A DNA stretch of 64,000 nucleotides, from the NCBI RefSeq assembly GCF_000026225.1, contig NC_011740.1:310001-374000 (forward strand). Reading direction: 5' to 3'. This stretch comes from Escherichia fergusonii ATCC 35469. Lineage in GTDB: Bacteria > Pseudomonadota > Gammaproteobacteria > Enterobacterales > Enterobacteriaceae. The position numbers were made by a program, and so were the translations under genes. Shown here in pieces: positions 45,628 through 54,220 of the stretch. Below the pieces are notes generated by a model, which did not search any database, was not told the DNA's origin, and saw only the letters and a list, made by a program, of their open reading frames with translations. Numbering within the stretch: position 1 is the stretch's first letter; each line of letters starts with the position of its first letter.

Positions 45628-45680
45628 ATGATATTCTTATTACTCGCTGCCAATCCCGGCAATACAAACCCGGAAGTGTT

Positions 45681-46532
45681 ATGACGCAAATGTCTCAGGA
45701 TCATTCTCTCAATCTCTTTCTTGCTGAAACGCTGCCAGGCGATAGCCGACAGGCACGGCAGCTGGCGCGTCGTCAGCTCATTGTTGAAGCGGTTATGGCG
45801 GAAGGGGCGATTCGTATTGAGGAGATCACTGAGCGCTACGGTATTAGTTTAATGACCGCCCACCGGGATATCGATGAGCTTGCCGAACGTGGACTGCTGC
45901 ATAAATCCCGTGGCGTGGTTTCGGCAACATCGACCAGCCTGGTTGAATCCAGCGATCTCTATCGCGCAACCCGTCAACTGGAAGAGAAACAGGCTATCGC
46001 CGAAGTGGCGGTGACTTATCTTGAACCTGGGCAGGCTATTTTTCTCGATGACTCAACAACGGTATTTCAGATGGCGCGTTACCTGCCAGCCAGAACCCCT
46101 CTGACCGTGATTACTAATTCATTGACCTTAATGAATGAACTTAAAAACATCCGGGATTTAACCTTATTAGGGCTGGGGGGGCAGTACCACAACTGGTGCA
46201 ATGCGTTTATGGGGCATATGACACGAGAAGAAATTGCCGGCCTGCGGGCGAATACCTTTTTTGTCAGTATGTCGGCAATTATGGGCGATACGGTATTTCA
46301 TCAGTCAGCCGAAACCGTAGAAACGAAACGGGCGATGTTTGAATCTGCAGAAAAGCGTTTCTTATTGATGGACCATACTAAATTTGAGCGCCGCGCTTTG
46401 TATCAGTTCGCTCATTTAAGGGAGTTTGATGCGGTCATTGTTAATCAGGGGACGCCTGTGCAGGTATTACGCCACCTTAAAGATTTGGGGGTAAATGTGG
46501 TTGTCGCTGGAATGAAAGTGAAAGCGGAATAG
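45681..46532 (+). CDS. DeoR-family transcriptional regulator
   Basis: 283 aa from the ATG at 45681 (MTQMSQDH), after AACCCGGAAGTGTT. An N-terminal DeoR HTH (IRIEEITERYGISLMTAHRDIDELAERGLLHKSRG, about residues 45-80) is followed by the DeoR C-terminal sensor fold (IFLDDSTTVFQMARYLP, LLGLGGQYHNWCNAFMG). Last gene of the importer operon and the second regulator in the cluster. Ligand unknown; a phosphorylated polyol is likely. Confidence 0.85.
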   Translation: MTQMSQDHSLNLFLAETLPGDSRQARQLARRQLIVEAVMAEGAIRIEEITERYGISLMTAHRDIDELAERGLLHKSRGVVSATSTSLVESSDLYRATRQLEEKQAIAEVAVTYLEPGQAIFLDDSTTVFQMARYLPARTPLTVITNSLTLMNELKNIRDLTLLGLGGQYHNWCNAFMGHMTREEIAGLRANTFFVSMSAIMGDTVFHQSAETVETKRAMFESAEKRFLLMDHTKFERRALYQFAHLREFDAVIVNQGTPVQVLRHLKDLGVNVVVAGMKVKAE

Positions 46533-46675
46533 TAATTATGCGGCGAACGGTTGGGAAATGTTAAAGCGCTATGCTTCTCAGACATACTGATTAATCACCC
46601 CTTTCTTCGCACCAATATTCAGTTGTCTCCTCCATCCTACCTACAATAGCCCGTCACTCGATAAAGTTGTAGAAT

Positions 46676-46686
46676 AAATGCACCTT
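46676..46686. promoter_or_regulatory. NsrR operator of ygbA
   Basis: AAATGCACCTT, whose reverse complement AAGGTGCATTT fits the NsrR half-site motif AAGRTGCATTT. It lies 18 nt before the ygbA ATG. ygbA is a known NsrR (nitric oxide) target in E. coli. Confidence 0.7.
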
Positions 46687-46704
46687 ACAAAGTCAGGAGG
46701 CAGC

Positions 46705-47067
46705 ATGTCCGGCAAACGTATTGCTCGAGAAAAATTGACCATTCAGAAAATGATTGCACTCTACCAAAACCGTTGTCCTGAGGCTTCCACTGAGGAAGGG
46801 CATTACGACGCACTGTTTGCCTACGCGCAAAAACGGCTGGATAAATGCATATTTGGCGAAGAGAAACCAGCTTGTAAGCAGTGCCCGGTGCACTGTTATC
46901 AGCCAGCTAAGCGTGAGGAGATGAAGCAGATTATGCGCTGGGCGGGGCCGCGAATGTTATGGCGCCATCCAATGTTAACCGTGCGTCATCTTATCGACGA
47001 CAAGCGCCCGGTACCGGAGTTGCCGGAGAGATATCAGCGGAAAAAAGAGAATGCCGGAAAGCAGTAA
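46705..47067 (+). CDS. ygbA: nitric-oxide-responsive protein YgbA
   Basis: 120 aa from the ATG at 46705, which follows AGGAGG; the frame extends nine codons further upstream into the NsrR site, so the shorter start is preferred. Conserved cysteines in KPACKQCPVHCYQP suggest a metal or redox site. Function is not firmly known; it is induced by nitric oxide in E. coli and needed for growth recovery under nitrosative stress in relatives. In K-12 it lies directly between mutS and fhlA; here the ery-like cluster separates it from mutS. Confidence 0.9.
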   Translation: MSGKRIAREKLTIQKMIALYQNRCPEASTEEGHYDALFAYAQKRLDKCIFGEEKPACKQCPVHCYQPAKREEMKQIMRWAGPRMLWRHPMLTVRHLIDDKRPVPELPERYQRKKENAGKQ

Positions 47068-47080
47068 GACACTCCGGCAT
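47051..47080 (-). terminator. terminator between convergent ygbA and the Mop gene
   Basis: ATGCCGGA (47051-47058) pairs with TCCGGCAT (47073-47080). On the minus strand the stem is followed by TTCTCTTTTTT, so it should end the Mop-protein gene; the stem begins inside the end of ygbA. Confidence 0.6.
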
Positions 47081-47087
47081 CATGCGA

Positions 47088-47516
47088 TTAAGCGCGCATC
47101 GCAATCAGAATGGCAGATGCTTTAATCAGTGCAATCACGCGGCTTCCCTGAGACAGTTTCATCTCGTGTTGGCTTTCATTGGTAATACCAGCCACAAGCT
47201 CAAAACCTGCATCAGTTTTGATATGTACCGTGGCATTGACCGCACCTTCAGTTACCTGAGAAACACGACCCGCAAACTGGTTACGGGCAGAAAATTTTAA
47301 GCCGCAATCCTCAGTCGCCAGAGTTACCCACGGCGCTTTAATCAGAGCAATGGCTTCTTTTCCTTTTTTCAGTCCCAGTGCCAGCTGGTTCCTGCGGGTT
47401 ACAATCGCTACCAGTTTTGCCCCACCAGCCAGTGTGAGTTCAACTTCATCATTGACGGCACCCAATGCCAGTGCGCTTATTGTTCCGATTAATTGATTAC
47501 GTGCTGAAACTGCCAT
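47088..47516 (-). CDS. di-Mop (molbindin-type) molybdate-binding protein
   Basis: 142 aa made of two tandem Mop/TOBE domains, each starting SARNQ (SARNQLIGTIS at residue 4 and SARNQFAGRVS near residue 76) and ending with an ALIKA motif (IALIKAPWVTLA, IALIKASAILIAM). Such proteins bind molybdate or tungstate in the cytoplasm. It is convergent with ygbA and 31 nt downstream of fhlA on the same strand. The link to formate hydrogenlyase, whose formate dehydrogenase needs molybdenum, is inference. I do not recall this gene in K-12. Confidence 0.82.
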   Translation of the reverse strand: MAVSARNQLIGTISALALGAVNDEVELTLAGGAKLVAIVTRRNQLALGLKKGKEAIALIKAPWVTLATEDCGLKFSARNQFAGRVSQVTEGAVNATVHIKTDAGFELVAGITNESQHEMKLSQGSRVIALIKASAILIAMRA

Positions 47517-47547
47517 ATTGCCTCCATTCCTTTAACGTAAATAACGA

Positions 47548-49638
47548 TTATGGCATACCCTGGATTAGCGCATCCTTATTGATTCCTAATCGTTTCATAC
47601 GTGAAAGCAGTGTTGTTCGCTTCATCCCCAGACGCTGGGCCGCGCCTTTCGGCCCCGCTACCACACCGTTTGTCTCTTTCAACACCCGGACAATAAGCTG
47701 ATATTCGTCTTCCCCTTCCTGGGCGACTTCTTTCTCAACAGGAGGCTGTACTTGCGTCGCTGGGGCAATATCGGGTAACGAAAGTTGCAGCACGTTACCG
47801 CGTGTCAGTAACACCGCACGTTCAATCACGTTCTCCAGTTCCCGCACATTGCCAGGCCATTCCATATCACACAAGGCGCGAAGGGTTTCGGCAGGAATAC
47901 TGTCGATATTACGCCCCATACGGCGGGCAATTTTATGAGTGAACGCTTTAACCAACAACGGGATATCTTCTGGTCGCTCACGCAATGGCGGTAAATGGAT
48001 CGGGAACACGTTCAGACGGTAGTAAAGATCGCTACGGAATTCACGATCCGCGACCATTTTTTGTAGATCGCGGTTGGTTGCGGCGATCAATCGCACATCT
48101 GTCTGAATGATCTTATTACTGCCAAGCCGTTCAAACTCTTGTTCCTGCAGCACGCGAAGCAACTTCGGTTGCAATTCCAGTGGCATATCGCCCACTTCAT
48201 CAAGGAACAGCGAGCTTTTATCCGCCAGTTCGAAACGGCCAATACGCTGTGTGCTGGCACCGGTAAAAGCTCCACGTTCGTGGCCAAACAGGTCGCTTTC
48301 CAGCAGTCCGGCTGGCATTGCGGCGCAGTTCATCTTTACCATCCGCCGACTATTACGTCCGCTCAGATTGTGAATCGCTCTGGCAATCAGTTCCTTACCA
48401 GTACCAGTTTCACCAAGAATTAATACGGTACTGTCACTTTGCGCCACCATCTCGACCTGTTTCATCACCCGATACATGGCATCGCTGCGCCCGATGATTT
48501 CACCAAAATCACTCTCGACGTTATTCAGTTGTTCGGTCAGGGCGAGGTTCTCATCGACAAGACGCTCTTTCAAACGATGAATTTCCTGGTAGGCAAGGGC
48601 ATTATCGACGGCGATAGCCACACGTTCGGCAATCTGGCGCAGTAGATTCAGGTTAGCGGTGGTGAAGACTTTCTCTTCGCACTGTGCCAGTTTCAATACG
48701 CCGAGCATGGTATTACCCGACTTCAATGGCAGCAGGCATAACGTTTGAATTTGATTCCCCCAGGTTTCAAACAGCATCCGTTCATAAGGTGCCAGCGAAT
48801 CACGCTCGTGGAGGTTAATCAGCAGCATCTCTTTGCTTTTAAAGACCCGTTCGGTCAGGGTTCCGGCTTCATCCACTTCACTCTGTTCGTGGGCAGGATG
48901 ATGTTTATCGAGATAGTGCGTGGAATAGATATTGAGCTTATGTTTGCGATGACTACGCAGAACAATGCTGATGTCATCGATATTGAAATAATGGTGGATC
49001 TCTTTGGCAACTTCACTCACCAGTTCGTCCATATCCAGTCGTGATAACACCGCATTGGTTATCGCCACCAGGATGCGGAAATTATCCCGCTCACGACAAA
49101 GCAGGTCATAGTCGATATTGTTACTCACCCGGCTTTGAATTTGCTCGGCAACCACTGAGACAATTTGGGTAAAGGTTTGCAGGCGTGAAAACTCTTTTTC
49201 GCTCCACGGACGATCATCAACACGGGTAAATTCACAGCCACCAAAAATCCGCCCTTCAGCGGCGAGTGGTAATAAGCAGTAGTGTCCAAATTGTGGGTAA
49301 AGTGTACCGGCGGCCAGTTGCGGCCAGGTTTCACTAAATTCTGCATAGTTACAGTGCAGGGTATCCGGGCGCGATAAAATCCGCCTAATCGGCCCGTGAG
49401 CCAGTACGGTTTCATCTTCGTAAGCAATCGGACCGCTACTGCTATGCGTCGTATAGTACGACGCACGTTGCGTCTGCGCTTGCCACAACACGATGGCGGC
49501 GTTGTCGGCCAGCGCAGACTGCTTTACCAGTTGCGAAAGAGCCTCGCTCAGTGAGGCCAAATCGGGCTGCTGTAATAACGTACGAGTGATATCGAACAGC
49601 CCTTGTTGTCCGAGATCGCTCATTGGTGTATACGACAT
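47548..49638 (-). CDS. fhlA: formate hydrogenlyase transcriptional activator FhlA
   Basis: Formate-sensing sigma-54 activator of the hyc and hyp operons. 696 aa: two GAF-like sensor regions, then the AAA+ domain (Walker A GETGTGKEL, sigma-54 contact loop GAFTGAS) and a Fis-type HTH (KGAAQRLGMKRTTLLSRMKRLG). The C-terminus ends DALIQGMP, about four residues beyond the K-12 protein as I remember it, and the sensor region differs at many positions. Confidence 0.95.
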   Translation of the reverse strand: MSYTPMSDLGQQGLFDITRTLLQQPDLASLSEALSQLVKQSALADNAAIVLWQAQTQRASYYTTHSSSGPIAYEDETVLAHGPIRRILSRPDTLHCNYAEFSETWPQLAAGTLYPQFGHYCLLPLAAEGRIFGGCEFTRVDDRPWSEKEFSRLQTFTQIVSVVAEQIQSRVSNNIDYDLLCRERDNFRILVAITNAVLSRLDMDELVSEVAKEIHHYFNIDDISIVLRSHRKHKLNIYSTHYLDKHHPAHEQSEVDEAGTLTERVFKSKEMLLINLHERDSLAPYERMLFETWGNQIQTLCLLPLKSGNTMLGVLKLAQCEEKVFTTANLNLLRQIAERVAIAVDNALAYQEIHRLKERLVDENLALTEQLNNVESDFGEIIGRSDAMYRVMKQVEMVAQSDSTVLILGETGTGKELIARAIHNLSGRNSRRMVKMNCAAMPAGLLESDLFGHERGAFTGASTQRIGRFELADKSSLFLDEVGDMPLELQPKLLRVLQEQEFERLGSNKIIQTDVRLIAATNRDLQKMVADREFRSDLYYRLNVFPIHLPPLRERPEDIPLLVKAFTHKIARRMGRNIDSIPAETLRALCDMEWPGNVRELENVIERAVLLTRGNVLQLSLPDIAPATQVQPPVEKEVAQEGEDEYQLIVRVLKETNGVVAGPKGAAQRLGMKRTTLLSRMKRLGINKDALIQGMP

Positions 49639-49785
49639 TTTGCTATCCAGGAATGCACCGCAACCTGCGGTGCTAAAAGAAAATTACTACAAGAAAAGAG
49701 TAGATCGAGAATGATGATAATGCCGCTTAATATCCCCAGATGCGTTGTATTAGGGGAGCGGCAATATCACTATCAACGATCTTAA

Positions 49786-50796
49786 TTAGCATATACGCGG
49801 AAGCGGTTCGGCGTGTGGTAAATCGAGGGTTCGCTTCACGCCATAAAGACCGGCAAGGCGAACACCTTTACGTTCCACCACTTCACCAATTAGCGCCGCG
49901 TCTTTCCCCTGTGGATGGGAATGTAACGCCGCCAGCACTTGCTCTGCTGCGTTGCGTTCAACGGCGATCACCAGTTTGCCTTCGTTGGCAAAGTTAAGGG
50001 CGTCCAGCCCCAGCAGTTCGCAAACGCCGCGCACGGCAGGTTTAACTGGCAACGCTGATTCAGAAATTTCAATACCGCAACCGCAGGCTGCCGCGAACTC
50101 ATGAACTACCGCGTTCACTCCACCACGGGTGGCATCACGCAACGCTTTCACGCCGGGAATGTCACGCAGCGTCTGAATAAGCGGCGTCAGCACCGCGCAG
50201 TCGCTGACCAGTTCGCCATCCAGCCCCAGTTGCTCACGCAGGTTAAGGATAGTCGCCCCGTGGTCTCCGAGTGTACCGCTAACCAGCAATACATCGCCTG
50301 CGGTTAGCGTTTGTGCGCCCCAGTGAATATTCGCCGGAATTGCGCCCATGCCAGCGGTGTTGATAAACAGTTTATCTGCCGCGCCGCGCTGCACCACTTT
50401 AGTGTCGCCAGTAACGATGGCAATGCCTGCAGCGCGGGCGGTTTCTGCCATGCTGGTCACCACGGCTTTTAGCGTCTCCATCGGTAATCCTTCTTCAAGG
50501 ATAAATCCACAGGAGAGATAGCGCGGAATAGCGCCACTGACCGCTACGTCGTTCGCGGTGCCGCAAATCGCCAGCTTGCCGATATTGCCACCAGGAAAGA
50601 ACAGCGGGTCGATGACGTAGCTGTCGGTGGAGAACGCCAGACGGTCGCCTTCCGCCACCAGTTGCGCCAGATCAAGGCGCGCCTGGTCTTCCTGTTCTGC
50701 CAGCCACGGATTGGCAAAAGCTTCCATAAACAGGCTGTTGATTAATTGCTGCATCGCCTGGCCGCCGCTGCCGTGGGCGAGTTGGATATTATTCAC
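49786..50796 (-). CDS. hypE: carbamoyl dehydratase HypE
   Basis: Dehydrates the carbamoyl group from HypF on its C-terminal cysteine to make the cyanide ligand of the NiFe site. 336 aa; ends PRIC, the essential Cys336. PurM/AIR-synthase-like ATP domain (GDTKVVQRG, GTLGDHGATIL). Overlaps hypD by 4 nt; last gene of hypABCDE. Confidence 0.97.
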   Translation of the reverse strand: MNNIQLAHGSGGQAMQQLINSLFMEAFANPWLAEQEDQARLDLAQLVAEGDRLAFSTDSYVIDPLFFPGGNIGKLAICGTANDVAVSGAIPRYLSCGFILEEGLPMETLKAVVTSMAETARAAGIAIVTGDTKVVQRGAADKLFINTAGMGAIPANIHWGAQTLTAGDVLLVSGTLGDHGATILNLREQLGLDGELVSDCAVLTPLIQTLRDIPGVKALRDATRGGVNAVVHEFAAACGCGIEISESALPVKPAVRGVCELLGLDALNFANEGKLVIAVERNAAEQVLAALHSHPQGKDAALIGEVVERKGVRLAGLYGVKRTLDLPHAEPLPRIC

Positions 50797-51914
50797 GCTT
50801 CACTCTCCTGCTGACGATACTGATACCACGCGGCGCATGCTCCTTCGGAGGAAACCATCAGCGCGCCAAACGCGGTTTGAGGATTACAGGTGTTACCAAA
50901 CAGCGGGCATTGATGCGGCTTACATTTGCCCGTTAATACTTCGCCACAACGTGCGCGCGGGTCATCGCAAACCTGCTGCGGTGCCGGGCGGAAATGCGCT
51001 TCGGCGTCAAATCGTTGATAGTCCGGCGTCAGGTGTACACCAGAAGATTCAATCACGCCTAAGCCGCGCCATTCGCTGTCGCCGTTGACGCAGAAGACAT
51101 CCGCAATCGCCTGTTGCGCCAGCAGGTTACCGGCATCTGGCACCACCCGCCGATACTGATTTTCTACCTTGCTGTGGGCCGCTATTTTCTGCTCCACCAG
51201 CATGACCACGCCTTGTAGTAGATCAAGCGGTTCGAATCCAGCAACCACCAGAGGACGATGAAAATCACTGGCGATAAAATTATAGGCGTCGGTGCCGATA
51301 ACCATACTGACGTGGCCCGGCGCGAGGAACGCATCGATACCGTTATCCGGCTGTTCCAGCAAACTGCGTAGCGTTGGGATCAGCGTAATATGCTGGCAGA
51401 AAAAGTAAAAATTTTGCACACCGCGGGCTTTCGCCTGTTGCAGAGTGATGGCCGTCGTCGGCATGGTGGTTTCAAACCCTAAGCCGAAGAACACCACTTT
51501 ACGAGTTGGATTCTCCTGCGCCAGTTTCAACGCATCCATTGGCGAGTAAACGATGCGAACATCGGCACCGCGCGCTTTTGCCTGTAACAGCGACCCCTGT
51601 TTCCCTGGTACGCGCATGGCGTCGCCAAAGGTACAGAAGATGACTTCCGGATGGCTGGCAATCTCCACGCAGGTGTCGATTCTTCCCATCGGCAGTACAC
51701 ATACCGGGCAACCCGGACCGTGGATAAACTCAACGTTCTCCGGCAGTAACTGGTCGAGGCCGAATTTAAAAATGGCGTGGGTATGGCCGCCGCACACTTC
51801 CATAATCCGCAGAGGGCGTTCAGCGGTGTAAGAGAGATGTGAAGCACGTTCGCGTAGATGCTCAATTAACTGCATCACCTGTTCCGGCGCGCGATATTCA
51901 TCAACAAAACGCAT
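50793..51914 (-). CDS. hypD: hydrogenase maturation factor HypD
   Basis: 4Fe-4S protein that, with HypC, builds the Fe(CN)2CO unit. 373 aa with conserved MEVCGGHTHAI, HGPGCPVCVLP and the C-terminal cysteine cluster (CGEVLTGKCKPHQCPLFG). Shares one base with hypC. Confidence 0.97.
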   Translation of the reverse strand: MRFVDEYRAPEQVMQLIEHLRERASHLSYTAERPLRIMEVCGGHTHAIFKFGLDQLLPENVEFIHGPGCPVCVLPMGRIDTCVEIASHPEVIFCTFGDAMRVPGKQGSLLQAKARGADVRIVYSPMDALKLAQENPTRKVVFFGLGFETTMPTTAITLQQAKARGVQNFYFFCQHITLIPTLRSLLEQPDNGIDAFLAPGHVSMVIGTDAYNFIASDFHRPLVVAGFEPLDLLQGVVMLVEQKIAAHSKVENQYRRVVPDAGNLLAQQAIADVFCVNGDSEWRGLGVIESSGVHLTPDYQRFDAEAHFRPAPQQVCDDPRARCGEVLTGKCKPHQCPLFGNTCNPQTAFGALMVSSEGACAAWYQYRQQESEA

Positions 51915-52186
51915 TATTTTTCCTCGCCATACAACAGCGCGCCGACATCCGGCTCAACGTCAAACATGTTTTGTAAGGCGTCGAGGGTGTCGCGCGCTTC
52001 GGCTTCATTAATTACGCTCATGGCAAAGCCAACGTGAACCAGTACCCACTGGCCCACGCGTGGCTGACCGTTTTCATCGCAGCTGCCGACTAACGTTAGG
52101 TCGACGTCGCGCTGAATACCGCAGACGTCGACTTTCGCCTGGTTGCCGTCAATGGTGCGGATCTGGCCGGGAACGCCTATGCACAT
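51914..52186 (-). CDS. hypC: hydrogenase maturation chaperone HypC
   Basis: 90 aa from the ATG at 52186, giving the required N-terminus MCIGVPG whose Cys2 binds the iron unit. The frame continues nine codons upstream into hypB and would hide that cysteine. Chaperone for pre-HycE. Overlaps hypB by 10 nt. Confidence 0.97.
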   Translation of the reverse strand: MCIGVPGQIRTIDGNQAKVDVCGIQRDVDLTLVGSCDENGQPRVGQWVLVHVGFAMSVINEAEARDTLDALQNMFDVEPDVGALLYGEEK

Positions 52187-53049
52187 CGCTGTGTCTCCAG
52201 CCAGTTCAGCCACTGGTCCATCCCTTCGCCGCTGGTGGCTGAAATAAGGATGATTTCAATTTCTGGATTGACTTCGCGGGCGCAGGCGATGCACTTCTCA
52301 ACGTCGAAATTGAGATACGGTAGCAGGTCAACTTTGTTGAGCAGCATCAGTGAGGCGGCGGCAAACATATGTGGATATTTCAGCGGTTTGTCTTCACCTT
52401 CGGTAACGGAAAGCACCGCCACTTTGTGTTTTTCACCGAGATCGAAGCTCGCCGGACATACGAGGTTGCCAACGTTTTCGATAAACAGAATACCGTTATC
52501 GTCCAGTGGCAGGCGCGGCGCGGCGTCGGCGATCATCTGTGCGTCAAGATGGCAACCTTTACCGGTATTCACCTGAATCGCTGGCGTGCCGGTAGCGCGA
52601 ATGCGCGCGGCATCGTTCACGGTTTGCTGGTCGCCTTCAATCACCGCACACGGAACGTTATCTTTCAGGCGCATTAAGGTTTCAGTCAGCAGCGTGGTTT
52701 TACCGGAACCAGGGCTGGAAACCAGGTTGAGTACCAACTGATTGCGGGCAGCAAAGCGCGCGCGGTTGCGTTCAGCCAGACGGTTGTTTTTGTCCAGCAC
52801 GTCAATTTCGACTTCCAGCATCCGACGCTGGCTCATGCCCGGCGCGTGAGTGCCCGCTTTGCCATGACCGTAATGCAGGTCGCCTTCTTCAGTCTGGCTG
52901 GGGGTAAATTCAGGCGCTTTAATGCCGGTGATTTTCATCTTCGGGCGTGCCGCCGGGGCAAATGGCGCGCTACGAAACGCGGAATGAGGGTTATGTTCAT
53001 CACCCTCGATATACAGGTTGCCTTCACCGCAACCGCATGTTGTACACAT
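52177..53049 (-). CDS. hypB: hydrogenase nickel incorporation GTPase HypB
   Basis: Delivers nickel to the hydrogenase large subunit. 290 aa with the high-affinity N-terminal nickel motif CTTCGCGEGN, Walker A SSPGSGKTTLL and NKVDLLPYL. Lies 3 nt after hypA. Confidence 0.97.
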   Translation of the reverse strand: MCTTCGCGEGNLYIEGDEHNPHSAFRSAPFAPAARPKMKITGIKAPEFTPSQTEEGDLHYGHGKAGTHAPGMSQRRMLEVEIDVLDKNNRLAERNRARFAARNQLVLNLVSSPGSGKTTLLTETLMRLKDNVPCAVIEGDQQTVNDAARIRATGTPAIQVNTGKGCHLDAQMIADAAPRLPLDDNGILFIENVGNLVCPASFDLGEKHKVAVLSVTEGEDKPLKYPHMFAAASLMLLNKVDLLPYLNFDVEKCIACAREVNPEIEIILISATSGEGMDQWLNWLETQRCA

Positions 53050-53052
53050 CGC

Positions 53053-53403
53053 TCACTCCTGGTCTATTTCTATCCGCCGAATCTGTAAACCGTCGTCTGC
53101 CACAATCTGTAGCATGTCACCATGACACTGTGGACAGCGGCGGACGCGCTGGGTCAGTAGCGTCACATACTGTTGGCATGTTTCACACCAGCATTCGGCC
53201 TCTTGTTCTTCGAGGTGCAGTTTACAACCTTCCGCCACGCTGCCGCGGCAAACCAGATCAAAACAAAAGGCAAGAGAGCTGGTTTCGACACAAGAAAATG
53301 CGCCAATTTTGAGCCAGACCCCAGTTACGCGTTTTGCGCCGTGTTTTGCGGCCTGCTGTTCGATCAATTCCAGTGCCCGTTGGCAGAGGGTTATTTCGTG
53401 CAT
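53053..53403 (-). CDS. hypA: hydrogenase nickel chaperone HypA
   Basis: 116 aa from the ATG at 53403 so that His2 (MHEITLC), the nickel ligand, is at the N-terminus; the frame extends five codons upstream. Structural zinc site CWCETC and CPQC near the C-terminus. First gene of hypABCDE, with a sigma-54 promoter upstream. Confidence 0.97.
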   Translation of the reverse strand: MHEITLCQRALELIEQQAAKHGAKRVTGVWLKIGAFSCVETSSLAFCFDLVCRGSVAEGCKLHLEEQEAECWCETCQQYVTLLTQRVRRCPQCHGDMLQIVADDGLQIRRIEIDQE

Positions 53404-53433
53404 ATTGCCTCCCGTCATCGTATCTCCGGGATA

Positions 53434-53449
53434 AGCAATATTTGTGCCA
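53434..53449 (-). promoter_or_regulatory. sigma-54 promoter of hypA
   Basis: On the minus strand TGGCACAAATATTGCT has the GG (-24) and GC (-12) elements at the correct spacing and fits the sigma-54 consensus TGGCAC-N5-TTGC. It lies 31 nt before the hypA start and drives hypABCDE with FhlA. Confidence 0.88.
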
Positions 53450-53476
53450 TCCTGTTTTAATCGCTACAGCCTCTGG

Positions 53477-53520
53477 TGACGATAATGACGAAATGACATG
53501 TCATCACAGCGTCAAAAATC
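53477..53520. promoter_or_regulatory. FhlA upstream activating sequence between hypA and hycA
   Basis: The stretch TGACGATAATGACGAAATGA followed by CATGTCATCACAGCGTCA holds several TGAC/GTCA half-sites like those reported for FhlA binding in the E. coli hyp-hyc gap. It lies between the two divergent sigma-54 promoters and could serve both. Confidence 0.65.
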
Positions 53521-53564
53521 ACAGTGATTCAGGTGATTTACTGATAAAACAATGAGTTAAAAAA

Positions 53565-53580
53565 TGGCATGAAAAATGCT
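53565..53580 (+). promoter_or_regulatory. sigma-54 promoter of the hyc operon
   Basis: TGGCATGAAAAATGCT, with GG and GC 12 nt apart, fits the -24/-12 consensus. It lies 36 nt before the hycA ATG. Confidence 0.88.
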
Positions 53581-53616
53581 TATAGCTGGTCGTCTCTGTT
53601 AACCGGGTAACCTGAC

Positions 53617-54078
53617 ATGACTATTTGGGAAATAAGCGAAAAAGCCGATTACATCGCGCAGCGGCACCGTCGCCTACAGGACCAGTGGCATATTTACTGC
53701 AACTCACTGGTCCAGGGGATCACGCTATCAAAAGCACATTTGCATCACGGAATGAGTTGTGCGGCAGAAAAAGACCTCTGCTTCGTTCTCTTCGAACACT
53801 TCCGTATCTACGTCACCCTGGCGGATGGTTTTAATAATCACATCATTGAGTATTACATCGAATCCAAAGAGCCCAACAGTAAACAACTGATTGGGCGAGC
53901 AGAGTTGTCAATAGACGGCAAGATAGACGGTGAGATCAGCAACCGTGATCGCGAGCAAGTGCTTGAACACTATCTCGGCAAAATCGCCCGCGTCTATGAC
54001 GGCCTGTATGCCGCTGTAGAAAGTAATGCGCCAGTGGATCTGGGCTTACTGATTGATGAGCAAAACCCGGTCGTATAA
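53617..54078 (+). CDS. hycA: formate hydrogenlyase regulator HycA
   Basis: Negative regulator that counteracts FhlA. 153 aa, soluble, no recognised DNA-binding domain, as in K-12. First gene of the hyc operon, 36 nt after the sigma-54 promoter and separated from hycB by a 142-nt gap with FhlA-type inverted repeats. Confidence 0.95.
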   Translation: MTIWEISEKADYIAQRHRRLQDQWHIYCNSLVQGITLSKAHLHHGMSCAAEKDLCFVLFEHFRIYVTLADGFNNHIIEYYIESKEPNSKQLIGRAELSIDGKIDGEISNRDREQVLEHYLGKIARVYDGLYAAVESNAPVDLGLLIDEQNPVV

Positions 54079-54154
54079 GCCGCCGTTTTGTCCGTATAGC
54101 GCCGTCACGGGCGTTGTACTGCATCACAACTAACTGGAAATGGGCGTGTCGAGG

Positions 54155-54202
54155 GATGTCAAAAATGACATCTCATCGGCATGTTTTCGTCAAAAATGAC
54201 AA
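54155..54202. promoter_or_regulatory. FhlA-type inverted repeats between hycA and hycB
   Basis: GATGTCA-AAAA-TGACATC (54155-54172) is a perfect inverted repeat, and CGTCAAAAATGAC (54188-54200) repeats its core 33 nt later. In E. coli FhlA also binds in the hycA-hycB gap. Together they form a second FhlA binding region. Confidence 0.7.
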
Positions 54203-54220
54203 TCACCTGAGGAATGACTG

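Noticed and set aside
45597..45680. Longer start for the DeoR-family gene
   Set aside because: It would translate through the GGGGGCG hairpin after the binding-protein gene and adds residues unlike the family; 45681 has normal DeoR length.
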